From assembly GCA_009712635.1 (NCBI GenBank), contig WASS01000001.1, forward strand, positions 108,487 through 149,358: a DNA stretch of 40,872 bases. Direction: 5' to 3'. Position numbers and translations under genes: made by a program. Source of the stretch: Hungatella sp. (GTDB lineage Bacteria; Bacillota; Clostridia; Lachnospirales; Lachnospiraceae). Below the pieces are notes generated by a model that ran no database searches, was not told the origin of the DNA, and saw only the letters and a program-made list of their open reading frames with translations. Shown in pieces: positions 1 through 7,808 of this stretch (its first letter is position 1; each line of letters begins with the position of its first letter).

Positions 1-758
1 CTTTGTCCGCCTTTGGACACCGTAACAGTAAATGTGTAGGTACCATCTGTACCCATGGGATTTGCAGATGTTCCGGCAATTGGCGGGATATAACTAACTT
101 CATTGATTGTGACTGTAATGCCGCTGTTATTGACTGCCGTTTCTGCAACAGGCTTCAACACCGCTTTAATCGCTTCCTCATTTGGTGCATCCTCTTGGGT
201 CATATCGCCATAGCCTTCGTTTTGCGCGGCTGTTTTCGCTGCTGCAAGGAGCTGCGCATCCGTTGGGGCAGACCGTTTAAAAATCACACTGACAGTAACC
301 GCGTAATCGGGCATGGTAAAGCTGCCGCCTGTAACAGTTACGGTGGTATTTGTGTCGCTGGTTTTGCAGACAGAAATACTATCTACCTCATATCCGCCGT
401 CTGCAGTGGGTATAATGGCGACAGTATCACCAGATTTAGCACTGACCAAAGCGCTGCCGTTTACCGTTACAATGTAGTTTCCATTGATGGCGGCATTCGC
501 AGTAATGCCATAGGTAGAGAAGCTAACCACCACGGCATCACTGCCGGACATCACTAATTGTTTGCTTGAAATTTCGCCGTTGCTGGCTGCAATTAGGCTT
601 GTGCCATCGGAGGCATTGGCTATTGCGGCAGGCTTTTCCAGACTGCCTACGATGAGTTTGCTGTAGGAGCTGTCGCCGAGGGCAGCGACCGCAGCAGAAT
701 TTGCAGCCGTGCCGTTTTTAACACTGGTGTTGGAATAGCTGATATAGCTGAAAAAAGT
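1..758 (-). pseudogene. Cell-surface repeat protein fragment, runs off the left edge
   Basis: An open frame on the minus strand enters at an in-frame TGA (759-761) and stays open to the window edge. It has no convincing start, so it is the interior of a larger gene. The translation is Ala/Ser/Thr/Gly rich and carries a segment ending TMPDYAVTVSVIFK, which resembles the close of divergent InlB-B/Flg_new-type repeats of Gram-positive surface proteins. A helical stretch (DAQLLAAAKTAAQNEGYG) and another beta-rich segment follow. It is visibly more GC-rich than the prophage to its right and has no phage hallmark. Its reading frame is cut by the tape-measure gene near 715-745, so the 5' part of this gene is missing here. 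Product and anchoring cannot be told from this piece. The open frame is clear; the family assignment is by resemblance only. Confidence 0.6.
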
Positions 759-1846
759 TCAGTAAATAATGGCAATAACGCTGCTGCAAAAGTATTTGCC
801 ACACCTTCTCCTACAGTTTTTAAATCATTCATTGATTTACTCAATTTACCGTATTTTTCTATTGACTCTTCTCCTAATACATACCCGGTATCGTGTGCTT
901 CCTTTTTTAAGTTATTTAATTCTTTTGCGGTCATGTTTAATATAGGCCCCAAATTTTCTCCAGTAGTAGATAGTAAATCACTTGCCAATGCGTTTCTTCT
1001 TGTTACATCGTCCATGTTTTGAAGAGCAACAATGACATCATTAAATAATTCGTTCTGAGTTTTTAAAGCTTTATGTGAATCTCTTACATTTACACCGAGC
1101 AATCTAAACGTTTTAGCTGTATCGCTTGTTTTGTCAGTAGCTTCAACAGCTTTTTCTGCAAGAGCAGCAATATCTCCTGTCATGCTTTCTGCGTCAGATC
1201 CAAACATTTTCATTACATAATCCCATTCTTGATATTGATCGGTTGTCATACCCATTCGCTGTGAAACAGTTGTAATTTCTTTTGCGTGATCTGCTGTTTT
1301 AAGTGTAAGGGATCCAAGAGTTGTAATCATTGTACCAACCGTAAGAACAGCTTTACCTACACTTTCATCTACATCATCAAACTTTGAAGCAAATTTTTCC
1401 ACCACAGGATTTGCTTCTACTCCGATAAAATCAGCAAGATCTCTTAACGTGTCACCAAATGATCTGTTTTTATCTGCTGTGTCCTCGATCTGATCCTCAG
1501 TATCTTTAAGTTGTTTTTCAAGCTTAAGCAAAGTTGTTCTTTCTCCAAGCAGTGCTTTATCTGCTTGATCTGCTGCCTTTGATTCGTAACCATGCGCAGT
1601 CACGATTTTATCATAAGACTTTGCAGCTTCTTCAACCTTCTTTTTTTGTAATTCCAGTTTTTGCCGAAGTACATCCTGCTGTACTCCTAGTTTATCTGTC
1701 GATGAACCATATAACTCTGCTTCCGCTGTTGCTCTTTTAAATTCCGCATCAAGGAGGCCCATTTTTTGATTAATCTCTGTGATTCCTCCTGAAAACTCAG
1801 AATAATCCATACCAATAACTATTGTTTTCTTATACTGGCTGCTCAT
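647..1846 (-). pseudogene. Phage tail tape measure protein, truncated by a junction
   Basis: The N-terminal about 372 residues look like a tape measure protein, the coiled scaffold that sets tail length. A Lys/Glu-rich coiled coil spans about residues 45-125, followed by helical and hydrophobic segments. The phage-like part ends at IPTPVLKT (about residue 378). After that the frame reads out-of-frame surface-protein DNA for 21 residues and stops at 647. Siphophage tape measures are usually well over 600 residues, so the C-terminal half is lost. The start ATG overlaps the stop of the frameshifted tail chaperone (1843), the normal gene order for this module. No distal tail, baseplate, holin or lysin genes follow. 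It is a broken gene unless the junction is an assembly artefact. Confidence 0.75.
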
Positions 1847-2079
1847 GAGAATCCTGCGACCTCCTTCATGCTTGATATTGTTTCTGCTCCTGCCTGTTCC
1901 GTTTCCTGCGCAGTTCTTGATAGCTCAATCATCTTAATAACTTTTGATAGTGTGCTATTATAAAATTCTTTGTCGCTTCTGTTAAGCCGAAAGCAGTACA
2001 GATAATAAAGCATATCATAATCTATAACAGCACTATCTCGATCTATTTTGATAGTTTCATAAGCATCTGCGCCATCATT
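1843..2079 (-). CDS. Tail assembly chaperone T part, made by -1 frameshift
   Basis: This frame has no start of its own. It is open from the A-run at the end of the upstream chaperone gene and gives 78 codons after a -1 shift, beginning N-D-G-A-D-A-Y-E and ending M-K-E-V-A-G-F-S. Its TGA overlaps the tape measure ATG. In lambda-like and many siphophages, two overlapping genes between tail tube and tape measure make G and a frameshifted G-T fusion that chaperone the tape measure during tail assembly. Position, length and overlap all match that arrangement here. The fusion would be about 186 residues. Confidence rests on context, slippery run and open frame; there is no direct evidence of the shift. 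Confidence 0.75.
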   Translation of the reverse strand, partial: NDGADAYETIKIDRDSAVIDYDMLYYLYCFRLNRSDKEFYNSTLSKVIKMIELSRTAQETEQAGAETISSMKEVAGFS

Positions 2080-2402
2080 TTTTTTTTCGCTTCTTCAACC
2101 ATTTCACTTTCTGTTCCTGCTGAATTCATATAAGATTCTATAATTTCATTCAGACTTATAGGACTCATAGTTAATGCTAATGCTCTTGCCTCTTCTATTG
2201 TAAAATCAGGATTATTGACTTTAATTCCGCTATATAGCACAAGTATTCCAAATTCTACAATAGACAGTTTATTGCTTCCAGGGTTTGCAAGTTCTTCTTG
2301 CATATATCCAACTGCTAGCATGTTAAAGGTTGCCGTCAACTCTTTATCATTAAACTCAATGATTATCTCTTCCGCAGGAAGCGCAGTTATTTTTTTACTC
2401 AT
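2043..2402 (-). CDS. Tail assembly chaperone G-like protein
   Basis: A 119-residue acidic protein sits between tail tube and tape measure, the usual place of the gpG-type tail chaperone. It has no recognisable catalytic motif. It has a short beta-like start, an acidic middle and a Lys/Met-rich end (EEAKKKMMAQMLMKLSK). The zero-frame product stops at 2043. A -1 shift in the A10 run near its end would extend it into the downstream frame. The start ATG is preceded by GGGAGAGA. The function is inferred from position and the frameshift architecture rather than from a sequence motif. Confidence 0.7.
   Translation of the reverse strand: MSKKITALPAEEIIIEFNDKELTATFNMLAVGYMQEELANPGSNKLSIVEFGILVLYSGIKVNNPDFTIEEARALALTMSPISLNEIIESYMNSAGTESEMVEEAKKKMMAQMLMKLSK
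2078..2090 (-). promoter_or_regulatory. Slippery A10 frameshift site
   Basis: On the minus strand the sequence GCG is followed by ten A residues and then TGATGG. In the zero frame this reads GCG AAA AAA AAA ATG, which allows tandem tRNA-Lys slippage into the -1 frame. The zero-frame stop comes 33 nt further on, and the -1 frame stays open to the tape measure. I did not find a strong stimulatory hairpin by eye. Confidence 0.7.
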
Positions 2403-2414
2403 GCATTCTCTCCC

Positions 2415-3002
2415 TTATGGTGTTGGTGTTGGATATGAAACAGGCCCGGTACTAAAAAACGCTGTAGCTTGAGCAGATGTATAACTTGTATTCGCCGTAT
2501 CTCCAAACCAATAAATTCTCTTATCAGAATCGCGAGGAATAAAGTTAATTGTGATAGAATCAGTAGAAAAGTTAAGATTATCAGTTGACTGCTGCACTGT
2601 CTGATTTGCGGGCTGTGCGCGTCCTTTCAAAAACCATATTTGCTCTTTTGTTCCTCCTGTCTGTTCAACTTCATATCCAAGAGCGATATAAGGTGGTTCG
2701 TCTCCGTCTTTTGCAATTACAATTCCGTCAACCATTGTATTTCCGAGAATCTTTGCTTTTACTTCTGAAAATAGTTTATTAACATCAATGGCAACAGCTG
2801 CCCCTTTTAAACGGGATATGTCTTCTTGTTTTGCTCCATTACCATATAGAGTACCAGACGCAACTTGTGGCGTGATCTGTACTTGCATGGCTTCTCCAAG
2901 CGGTTCAACAGTTCCATATGTAGTACCTTCTGCCGCATCGGTTGTTAACAAACAAAATACCGGATTTGTGATATTTATACGGTTTGATTTTGTTGTTGGC
3001 AT
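2415..3002 (-). CDS. Major tail tube protein (putative)
   Basis: A 195-residue protein with a strong AAAGGAGG site. It is rich in beta-type segments and begins MPTTKSNRINITNPVFCLLT, then reads into glycine/threonine-rich strands, as in siphophage tail tube proteins that stack as hexamers around the tape measure. It lies directly upstream of the tail chaperone pair and downstream of the head-tail joining genes, the standard position. It appears complete, ending in a short Pro/Thr tail (PVSYPTPTP). The assignment is mainly by gene order and size; a minor tail protein would be the alternative. Confidence 0.65.
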   Translation of the reverse strand: MPTTKSNRINITNPVFCLLTTDAAEGTTYGTVEPLGEAMQVQITPQVASGTLYGNGAKQEDISRLKGAAVAIDVNKLFSEVKAKILGNTMVDGIVIAKDGDEPPYIALGYEVEQTGGTKEQIWFLKGRAQPANQTVQQSTDNLNFSTDSITINFIPRDSDKRIYWFGDTANTSYTSAQATAFFSTGPVSYPTPTP

Positions 3003-3003
3003 A

Positions 3004-3330
3004 TTAATCCTCCTTTATATGTTTGAAATTAAAATTTGCCCTCCACATTTTCCCATTTGTATCAAAAGAAAATGTAAGGGCAGGATACGTAATATATTTT
3101 GTATTAAGTAATGAAGCTTTTAACAAACCAGCATATAATTCTGAGTCCTCTCTGGTATTGCACCATATATCTATGTCGTATGTTTCCGATTCTTCTGTAA
3201 CTGTTCCATTTCCAGAAAGTTCTGATTCCTGATACAACTGATACCATGTGGCACAAGGTGATAATATAGGATCTGATAATTCAATTACCGGTATATTAAG
3301 AGCGTTTTCAATAATGCTTTTTATGTCCAT
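3004..3330 (-). CDS. Tail terminator / minor head-tail joining protein (putative)
   Basis: A 108-residue protein that begins MDIKSIIENALNIPV and contains beta-strand segments such as ESETYDIDIWCNTRED. Its size, fold impression and position (after the gp10-like protein, before the tail tube) fit the tail terminator/completion proteins that cap the tail tube and join it to the connector. Its ATG overlaps the stop of the upstream gene (TAATG), so the two are translationally coupled. No diagnostic motif is visible, so the role is inferred from gene order. Confidence 0.55.
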   Translation of the reverse strand: MDIKSIIENALNIPVIELSDPILSPCATWYQLYQESELSGNGTVTEESETYDIDIWCNTREDSELYAGLLKASLLNTKYITYPALTFSFDTNGKMWRANFNFKHIKED

Positions 3331-3779
3331 TATTGCACCACCTTTTTAAGAAGATCATGTATAGCTGATTCGATATCTCCCTCTGATGCCTGCAGCGCAC
3401 GGTCCATAAACTTAGTTCCAGGAACAAATGTTTTACCATCTCTTGCGATATGCCCATCGTTCAACTGTAGCCATTTGTATCCGGTATATTTACCACCTTT
3501 AACGCTGACATAAAGATTACCTATTTTGCCTTTTCTTACAGTGAACTTTACATCGTCTTTAATATGAACATAAGGACGAGTACTGTCATAGTTTCGCGGT
3601 TCTGATTCCATGCGTTCCTCAATGTCAGAACGATGCAAATATCTAACTACATTTTTTTTGACTGCGGCACCAGTTTTGCTTAGAACTTTTCTTTCTTCTG
3701 CCTGTAATTCTTTTGGTAAATCTCTAATCATCTGGTCAATAGATGATAACTGTTCTTTATATTCAAGAGTGGTTTTCAT
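3330..3779 (-). CDS. HK97 gp10-like head-tail joining protein
   Basis: A 149-residue protein with an N-terminal helical segment rich in Lys/Glu (about residues 1-55) and then basic beta segments (VKFTVRKGKIGNLYVSVKGG, KWLQLNDGHIARDGKTFVPG). It ends in an amphipathic helix. The order helix, then a strand pair with the NDG-H...G-x-x-F-x-P-G pattern, is typical of the HK97 gp10 / neck protein family that binds the connector before tail attachment. It looks full length and lies between the head closure gene and the tail terminator candidate. The family call is fairly secure, the precise role less so. Confidence 0.75.
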   Translation of the reverse strand: MKTTLEYKEQLSSIDQMIRDLPKELQAEERKVLSKTGAAVKKNVVRYLHRSDIEERMESEPRNYDSTRPYVHIKDDVKFTVRKGKIGNLYVSVKGGKYTGYKWLQLNDGHIARDGKTFVPGTKFMDRALQASEGDIESAIHDLLKKVVQ

Positions 3780-3783
3780 TTTA

Positions 3784-4086
3784 TCACCCCACAGTCAGAG
3801 ACAATGTTGATTCGTCTTTTTGGTAAGTACGCAGTATGTTATAAGTGGCTCCATTAAAAGTAAGCCTTTGCGGAGTTATCATTTTTCCTCCAGATACAAT
3901 AGACATTGACTCATAATCTTCCGGGTCAATGTCTATGTTAAGTTTTGGTTGCAGCCCTACTCCATAAGCCTGATAAAATTCACTTCGGCTGCAAGATGAT
4001 TTACCGCAGAATATTTCTTTGCTTGTTTCATTGACCTGGCTTCCAGATCCAATACGAATAATCAAGATGCAAACATCATTTCTCAT
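3784..4086 (-). CDS. Head closure / head-tail adaptor protein (putative)
   Basis: A 100-residue protein in which a Cys-containing N-terminal half (KEIFCGKSSCSRSEFYQAYG) is followed by beta strands and ends in STLSLTVG. Small beta-barrel proteins of this size directly after the gp6-like connector close the portal vertex and form the stopper in HK97-like phages. Its ATG overlaps the stop of the upstream connector fragment (ATGA), so it was part of that operon. It seems complete. I recognise the context more than the sequence. Confidence 0.55.
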   Translation of the reverse strand: MRNDVCILIIRIGSGSQVNETSKEIFCGKSSCSRSEFYQAYGVGLQPKLNIDIDPEDYESMSIVSGGKMITPQRLTFNGATYNILRTYQKDESTLSLTVG

Positions 4087-4206
4087 ATTGTTGGCACCTC
4101 GCTATATTCGCTCGCAAGAGACATTGCTATCTTTGCGGATTGATACGCCTGCATATATCTGTCAGCCTCGCCGTTATAGTTTTCCTGCCACCTTAAATAA
4201 AGCCTC
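4083..4206 (-). pseudogene. gp6-like head-tail connector, C-terminal remnant
   Basis: Reading from just after the portal stop, in a different frame, gives LRLYLRWQENYNGEADR, then YMQAYQSAKIAMSLASEYSE, then VPTI and a TGA that overlaps the head closure ATG. This matches the C-terminal helix end of gp6-like (phage connector, DnaT-like) head-tail connector proteins. The in-frame TGA just upstream and the lack of any start show that the N-terminal half is gone. It is fused by deletion to the portal gene. Confidence 0.7.
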
Positions 4207-4603
4207 AGAGTTCAACTCCCGTTGTAGGAATAGGATATAGCTGGATCGGTATTCCGTTATCGTCTCTAACAATTAAAATAAATGCATTATTGTTAAGTGC
4301 AAGCTGTGTTGCCACCTTTTCTTGCATAACCTGACCGCACATCAACGGGTTAGGTTCTTCCAATAAAAAACGCATATACACATCTGGATTAACCGAAATT
4401 GATCCGTTAAAATTGCGTATATGCTTTGCTTTAAGTTTTCCTATTGACTTTGCATAAGGCCGAACACACGCCCTGATTATGTCTGACTGAAATAGTTTTC
4501 CATTCCATGCATAATATCCATTTCCTTGCTCTGTAATCATTTTAAAAGCCGCTTGCATGGCAACATTGTTTAATGCAGCTTTAACACTTGATACAATTCC
4601 CAA
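4205..4603 (-). pseudogene. HK97-family portal protein, N-terminal remnant
   Basis: The start is a TTG with an ideal AAGGAGG site 14 nt after terL. The 132 residues match the beginning of HK97-type portal proteins: a short helical leader, ACVRPYAKSIGKLKAKHI, then the RFLLEEPNPLMCGQVMQEKV segment and LALNNNAFILIVRDDNG, as in the conserved clip and wing entry. Portals of this family run to about 380-430 residues. Here the frame hits TGA after PTTGVEL, exactly where connector sequence begins. Two thirds of the portal are therefore missing, together with the prohead protease and major capsid genes that normally follow. No packaging-competent head can be built from this locus. Confidence 0.8.
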
Positions 4604-4616
4604 GTTTACCTCCTTC

Positions 4617-6269
4617 CTATATCATGCTTTGATATTCCAGCATTTTATCTTGCAATATTTTATAACCATCAATAAGCGCTGCCGTACCATCAATACGATT
4701 TCTTGAATCAGTAGTTTTTACAAGCTGAATGTTACCGTTTACATCAGTTTTTACAACAGAATTAAAAAAACACCATCTATCTATAGGGTTGTCATTGTAT
4801 ATTATTTTTTTAGCTTGCAAGTCAGCTTTTAAATCTTTCATTGGCTGGCTGCACGTAATAACCCCTTGTCGTACCGGTATCATGGATTTTTCACCAAACT
4901 CATTTTTAAATTCCTGCAAAAGAGAATCGTCTATATGCCATGGGTCATATCCGATATATAAAATAAATAGATCTTCTTTATCTCTTAGGTCGCAGAACCA
5001 ATCAAGCATTACGCGCTTATTTACTTTGTTACCTTCAACAGTTTGTAAATGCCCCTGATCTTTCCATAATTGATACGGTACATTATCACGTCCTTTTCTA
5101 TCACCATCAAGTTCTTGCCTATCAAGCACCGCTTGTGGTATCCAGTACATTTGCTTTATGTAAATATGATCATCATTACGTTTCATGCACAAAGCTTTTG
5201 CAGCATTTAAGTCTATTGAGTCGGCAGCGTCCATTCCTCCAATTGCATATCTGAACTTGTGATTAAAAGTTTCTTTGTTTTCAAAATCTTCATATCTCAG
5301 CCATGCTGCCTCTGACGTTTGTTTCATATTGAAATCTTTAACCATTACAGTCGGTTTAAAAGAATCATCGTCTTTGGCTTTTTGAACCATCTGCCTGAGG
5401 TAATCAAAACTTTTTATAGTGCCAAGCCCTGGGTTTGATTTTATCCAGCACTCTTCTTTGTCCCATTCTTTTATGTCGTCTAATTCATAAATAAATGGCA
5501 AGAATCTTTTATTATCTGCTTTTCCGTCAATAATGTCGCAAGCATATTTATACTGGCTGTCAAATATGCCTTCTCTCACGAACCCATTTGTTGTAATGCA
5601 GAAAAGAAGTGGCTGCTGTCTGGCTCCCATGGACTGTTTTACCAGATCGTAAATATCCCTGTTTTTAATAGCTGCCAATTCGTCAATAACGCCACAATGA
5701 GTATCAAGACCGTCAAGGCTGTTTGCATTGCTTGCAAGTGCCTTAATAAATCCCATGTTAAACTCACAATATAAGTCGGCTGCCCTTTTTCTGATATGCT
5801 TTTTAAGCATTGGTGATTGCACACGCATTTTGTTTGCAGCATTAAATCCAAGCTTTGCCTGATCCAGCATGGTTGCCACGTTGTAAATCTGTGGAGATCC
5901 TTCTTTGTCATTGACAAGCATATCCAATTCAACGGCGGCGGTCTCTGTGGTTTTACCATTCTTTCTTCCTTCAATTATCAGCACTTCATTGTATTGCCTT
6001 AGATCATTATCATCAACAAATCCAAATATGGCCTGCAATCTTGCTTTCTGAAACAATTCGAGTTGCAAAGGAGATCCGAGTTTACCGGTTGGCAGTTTGC
6101 AAAACTTCTCAATAAATGTGGTGTGTCTATTTGCGATATCGTAATCAAAATGAAATTCACCTGGGTTTAAGAATTGTTCCATTAACCGGTCAGACATTCT
6201 TTTCATCTTTTCGCATGCGTTTATTCTTCCATCGGCTATTTGAGCAAAATATTGTTCAAACTCTGTCAA
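4617..6269 (-). CDS. terL: Terminase large subunit
   Basis: This 550-residue protein is the ATP-driven DNA packaging motor and nuclease. The ATPase half carries a Walker A variant EGRKNGKTT (about residue 100) and a Walker B CGVIDELAA (about residue 190), followed by the coupling region CITTNG. The nuclease half contains GGMDAADSIDL (an Asp of the RNase H-like site), YIGYDPWH and a late acidic DGTAALIDGY. The length is normal for HK97-type TerL and no lesion is seen. The start is TTG, overlapping the stop of the small subunit (TTGA). It is intact although the downstream portal is destroyed. Confidence 0.92.
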   Translation of the reverse strand: MTEFEQYFAQIADGRINACEKMKRMSDRLMEQFLNPGEFHFDYDIANRHTTFIEKFCKLPTGKLGSPLQLELFQKARLQAIFGFVDDNDLRQYNEVLIIEGRKNGKTTETAAVELDMLVNDKEGSPQIYNVATMLDQAKLGFNAANKMRVQSPMLKKHIRKRAADLYCEFNMGFIKALASNANSLDGLDTHCGVIDELAAIKNRDIYDLVKQSMGARQQPLLFCITTNGFVREGIFDSQYKYACDIIDGKADNKRFLPFIYELDDIKEWDKEECWIKSNPGLGTIKSFDYLRQMVQKAKDDDSFKPTVMVKDFNMKQTSEAAWLRYEDFENKETFNHKFRYAIGGMDAADSIDLNAAKALCMKRNDDHIYIKQMYWIPQAVLDRQELDGDRKGRDNVPYQLWKDQGHLQTVEGNKVNKRVMLDWFCDLRDKEDLFILYIGYDPWHIDDSLLQEFKNEFGEKSMIPVRQGVITCSQPMKDLKADLQAKKIIYNDNPIDRWCFFNSVVKTDVNGNIQLVKTTDSRNRIDGTAALIDGYKILQDKMLEYQSMI

Positions 6270-6613
6270 CGCTTACCACCGCCCACAAAGTCGAGAAGTT
6301 CATCTGTCTCGTCATTTTTTTCCGGAAGAAGATTTGTAAGCTGGTTTATGATTTTCTGATAAGAGGTGTTCATAGTATTGTAAAGGTCAGCGACTGGGCG
6401 TTTTCGTTCATATGGTTCCTGTTTTTCACTCTGCGTGAACTTTTCAACAAATCCATACCGGTCAAGGTCTTCTTGAAAATCTTCCAAACTAATACGCATA
6501 TAAGCGGCTAGTTTTATCAATCCCTCAACTGTTTGCTTTTTATTTTCTTCCAGATCCTTAAATATCTTTTTAAGTCTGCTTTCCTCCTTCTTAATCCTTG
6601 CAGCTTTATTCAA
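6266..6613 (-). CDS. Terminase small subunit (P27-like, putative)
   Basis: A 115-residue, highly charged, helical protein. A Lys/Glu-rich N-terminal helix is followed by a VEGLIKLAAYMRISLEDFQ segment and a C-terminal stretch with NTSYQKIINQLTNLLP. Its size and the four-base overlap with terL fit the P27-type small terminase, which recognises the packaging site and recruits TerL. It starts at TTG with an AAAGGAG site 9 nt upstream, as do several genes of this phage. No classic HTH is obvious, so the family name is tentative while the role by position is solid. Confidence 0.7.
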   Translation of the reverse strand: MNKAARIKKEESRLKKIFKDLEENKKQTVEGLIKLAAYMRISLEDFQEDLDRYGFVEKFTQSEKQEPYERKRPVADLYNTMNTSYQKIINQLTNLLPEKNDETDELLDFVGGGKR

Positions 6614-6759
6614 ATTTTATCATCTCCTTTCATTGGGGAGGGGGTACTGTAAAACTTCATGCGTAAAATTTGATGTTGGGGACTCGGTGAAATCAAAATA
6701 ACCCCCACTTTCGTTTAAGGGGGGCCTATGGTCATGCGTAAGAACTGAATCGTCCGGTT
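6614..6759 (-). other. Non-coding gap upstream of terminase, candidate packaging site
   Basis: These 146 bases hold no gene. They contain G and C tracts (GGGGAGGGGG near 6634-6643, CCCCC near 6703, GGGGGG near 6720) and two copies of CATGCGTAA (around 6659 and 6734). In HK97-like phages the cos or pac site often lies just before the small terminase gene. The repeats and strand asymmetry here would suit such a site, but no cleavage position can be read from sequence alone. Confidence 0.3.
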
Positions 6760-6987
6760 TTATTTAATGTTTACCGCGTTTTCAATCACTTCACGAACGG
6801 AATCGTCCTTGTTTCTTCTTGGCTTACCTGTTCTCTTTGGCATCAACATTATGCATCTGCCTTTAGGAAGCCATGCACCTTCACATGATGGACAGTTTCT
6901 TCCGTCGCTCTGTGCTTCTCTAACAGCAAATACCTTACCGCACTTGCAGCACTCCATTATAATTCCCTTTGATCTACGTTCATTCAT
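6760..6987 (-). CDS. Small zinc-ribbon phage protein
   Basis: A 75-residue protein with two CxxC pairs (CCKCGKVF and NCPSCEGAW) about 18 residues apart, a zinc-ribbon pattern, followed by a basic tail (PKRTGKPRRNK). I start it at the ATG preceded by GGGAGG and overlapping the stop of the upstream gene (ATGA). Com-like translational activators and other phage DNA- or RNA-binding ribbons have this look. The specific function is not recognisable. Confidence 0.6.
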   Translation of the reverse strand: MNERRSKGIIMECCKCGKVFAVREAQSDGRNCPSCEGAWLPKGRCIMLMPKRTGKPRRNKDDSVREVIENAVNIK

Positions 6988-7175
6988 TCTACTACCTCCC
7001 AATCATCAGCCATTAGATCATTTGGAGTTGGGTTCCAGAACGTTGGTTGCTTACCCTTTATGCACATTGCAATCGGATCAGTAAGTATGAATTCAATTTC
7101 GCATTCTCTCCATGACTTCTGTCTTATTGTTGAGGTTGTATCTATAGCTTCCTTTATTGCTTCATGTATGAACAT
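6984..7175 (-). CDS. Tad2-like (DUF2829) protein, candidate anti-Thoeris
   Basis: A 63-residue protein starting MFIHEAIKEAI, with IRQKSW near residue 20, TDPIAMC in the middle and the ending WNPTPNDLMADDWEVVE. The layout (an early helix, a basic R-x-x-W, then W-x-P-[ST]-x-x-D-L-x-A-x-D-W-x-V-V) is that of the DUF2829 family. The characterised member, Tad2, binds and sequesters the cyclic ADP-ribose signal of Thoeris defence. This copy is somewhat shorter than typical Tad2 (about 90 residues) yet keeps both ends. It has a good GGGAGG site and lies in a run of small phage genes. The family call is moderately sure; anti-Thoeris activity is inference. Confidence 0.6.
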   Translation of the reverse strand: MFIHEAIKEAIDTTSTIRQKSWRECEIEFILTDPIAMCIKGKQPTFWNPTPNDLMADDWEVVE

Positions 7176-7190
7176 TGCTCAATCCTCCCG

Positions 7191-7337
7191 TCAATGATAG
7201 ATACGCTTACCACATTCCTTACACTCATGTATGTGGTGAGTACGCATCACTCCTGGTCTCTCAGTGTCAAGGTAATACCCTATGTACTTTGTCTTACTGT
7301 GCTTGCATCGTAACCGTCTAAGCAGTTTAACAATCAT
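7191..7337 (-). CDS. 48-residue Cys/His-rich phage protein
   Basis: A short frame with a very good GGAGGGAACAG site before its ATG. The protein begins MIVKLLRRLRCKHSKTKYIG and ends HHIHECKECGKRIYH, giving a C-x-H, HH, C-x2-C and final H arrangement that suggests a small zinc finger. It fills the space between the P-loop protein and the Tad2-like gene. Function unknown. Confidence 0.55.
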   Translation of the reverse strand: MIVKLLRRLRCKHSKTKYIGYYLDTERPGVMRTHHIHECKECGKRIYH

Positions 7338-7352
7338 TCTGTTCCCTCCTTG

Positions 7353-7808
7353 TCAGTTAATGCCAACAACGCTTACCCAACTAAGCTTGTTATCGTTCAA
7401 TCTATCCCTAACTTCTACAATGTCAACGCCCTCGTCTTTAAGCATTACATCACACCTCATGCCATCAGTGCGAACAGGTATAGATCTGAATGATATCACC
7501 TGTATATCCCAATCATATTTTTTCTTTGCTTCTCTTTTTATGCAATCAGCCCACACTGAATTATGAACTATAATTGGATAACCTGTCTCTGCTGCAATTC
7601 TCATAAGGGCATAACTCTTTCCAACCTTACGTTCCAGAATATGCGTTATGTAGTCTCTCCCTTGTTTAGTCTGGGCTATCAGTACATCAGCTTTCAATCT
7701 GTCGTATATTTCGTTTCCTGCAATTTGTATTTCCTCATTTGTACGTGTAACTGCGGTGTCGTGTCTTGCTTGCCGCATCTTATCGGTCACGAATATTCTT
7801 TCCATCAT
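7353..7808 (-). CDS. Small P-loop-like phage protein
   Basis: A 151-residue protein with ERKVGKSYAL (about residue 60), a degenerate Walker A lacking the first Gly, followed by a beta-alpha pattern (TGYPIIVHN). A possible Walker B appears as VMLKDEGVDIVEV. Phage genomes carry short P-loop proteins of this shape with the same spacing, of unknown role. The start overlaps the stop of the HNH gene (ATGATG), so it is coupled to it. It appears complete. I cannot assign a function. Confidence 0.5.
   Translation of the reverse strand: MMERIFVTDKMRQARHDTAVTRTNEEIQIAGNEIYDRLKADVLIAQTKQGRDYITHILERKVGKSYALMRIAAETGYPIIVHNSVWADCIKREAKKKYDWDIQVISFRSIPVRTDGMRCDVMLKDEGVDIVEVRDRLNDNKLSWVSVVGIN

Noticed and set aside
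3..557. Long plus-strand open frame at the left edge
   Set aside because: It is the antisense of a clearly protein-like minus-strand frame (repeat-type surface protein), has a Cys/His/Arg-rich composition and no ribosome site.
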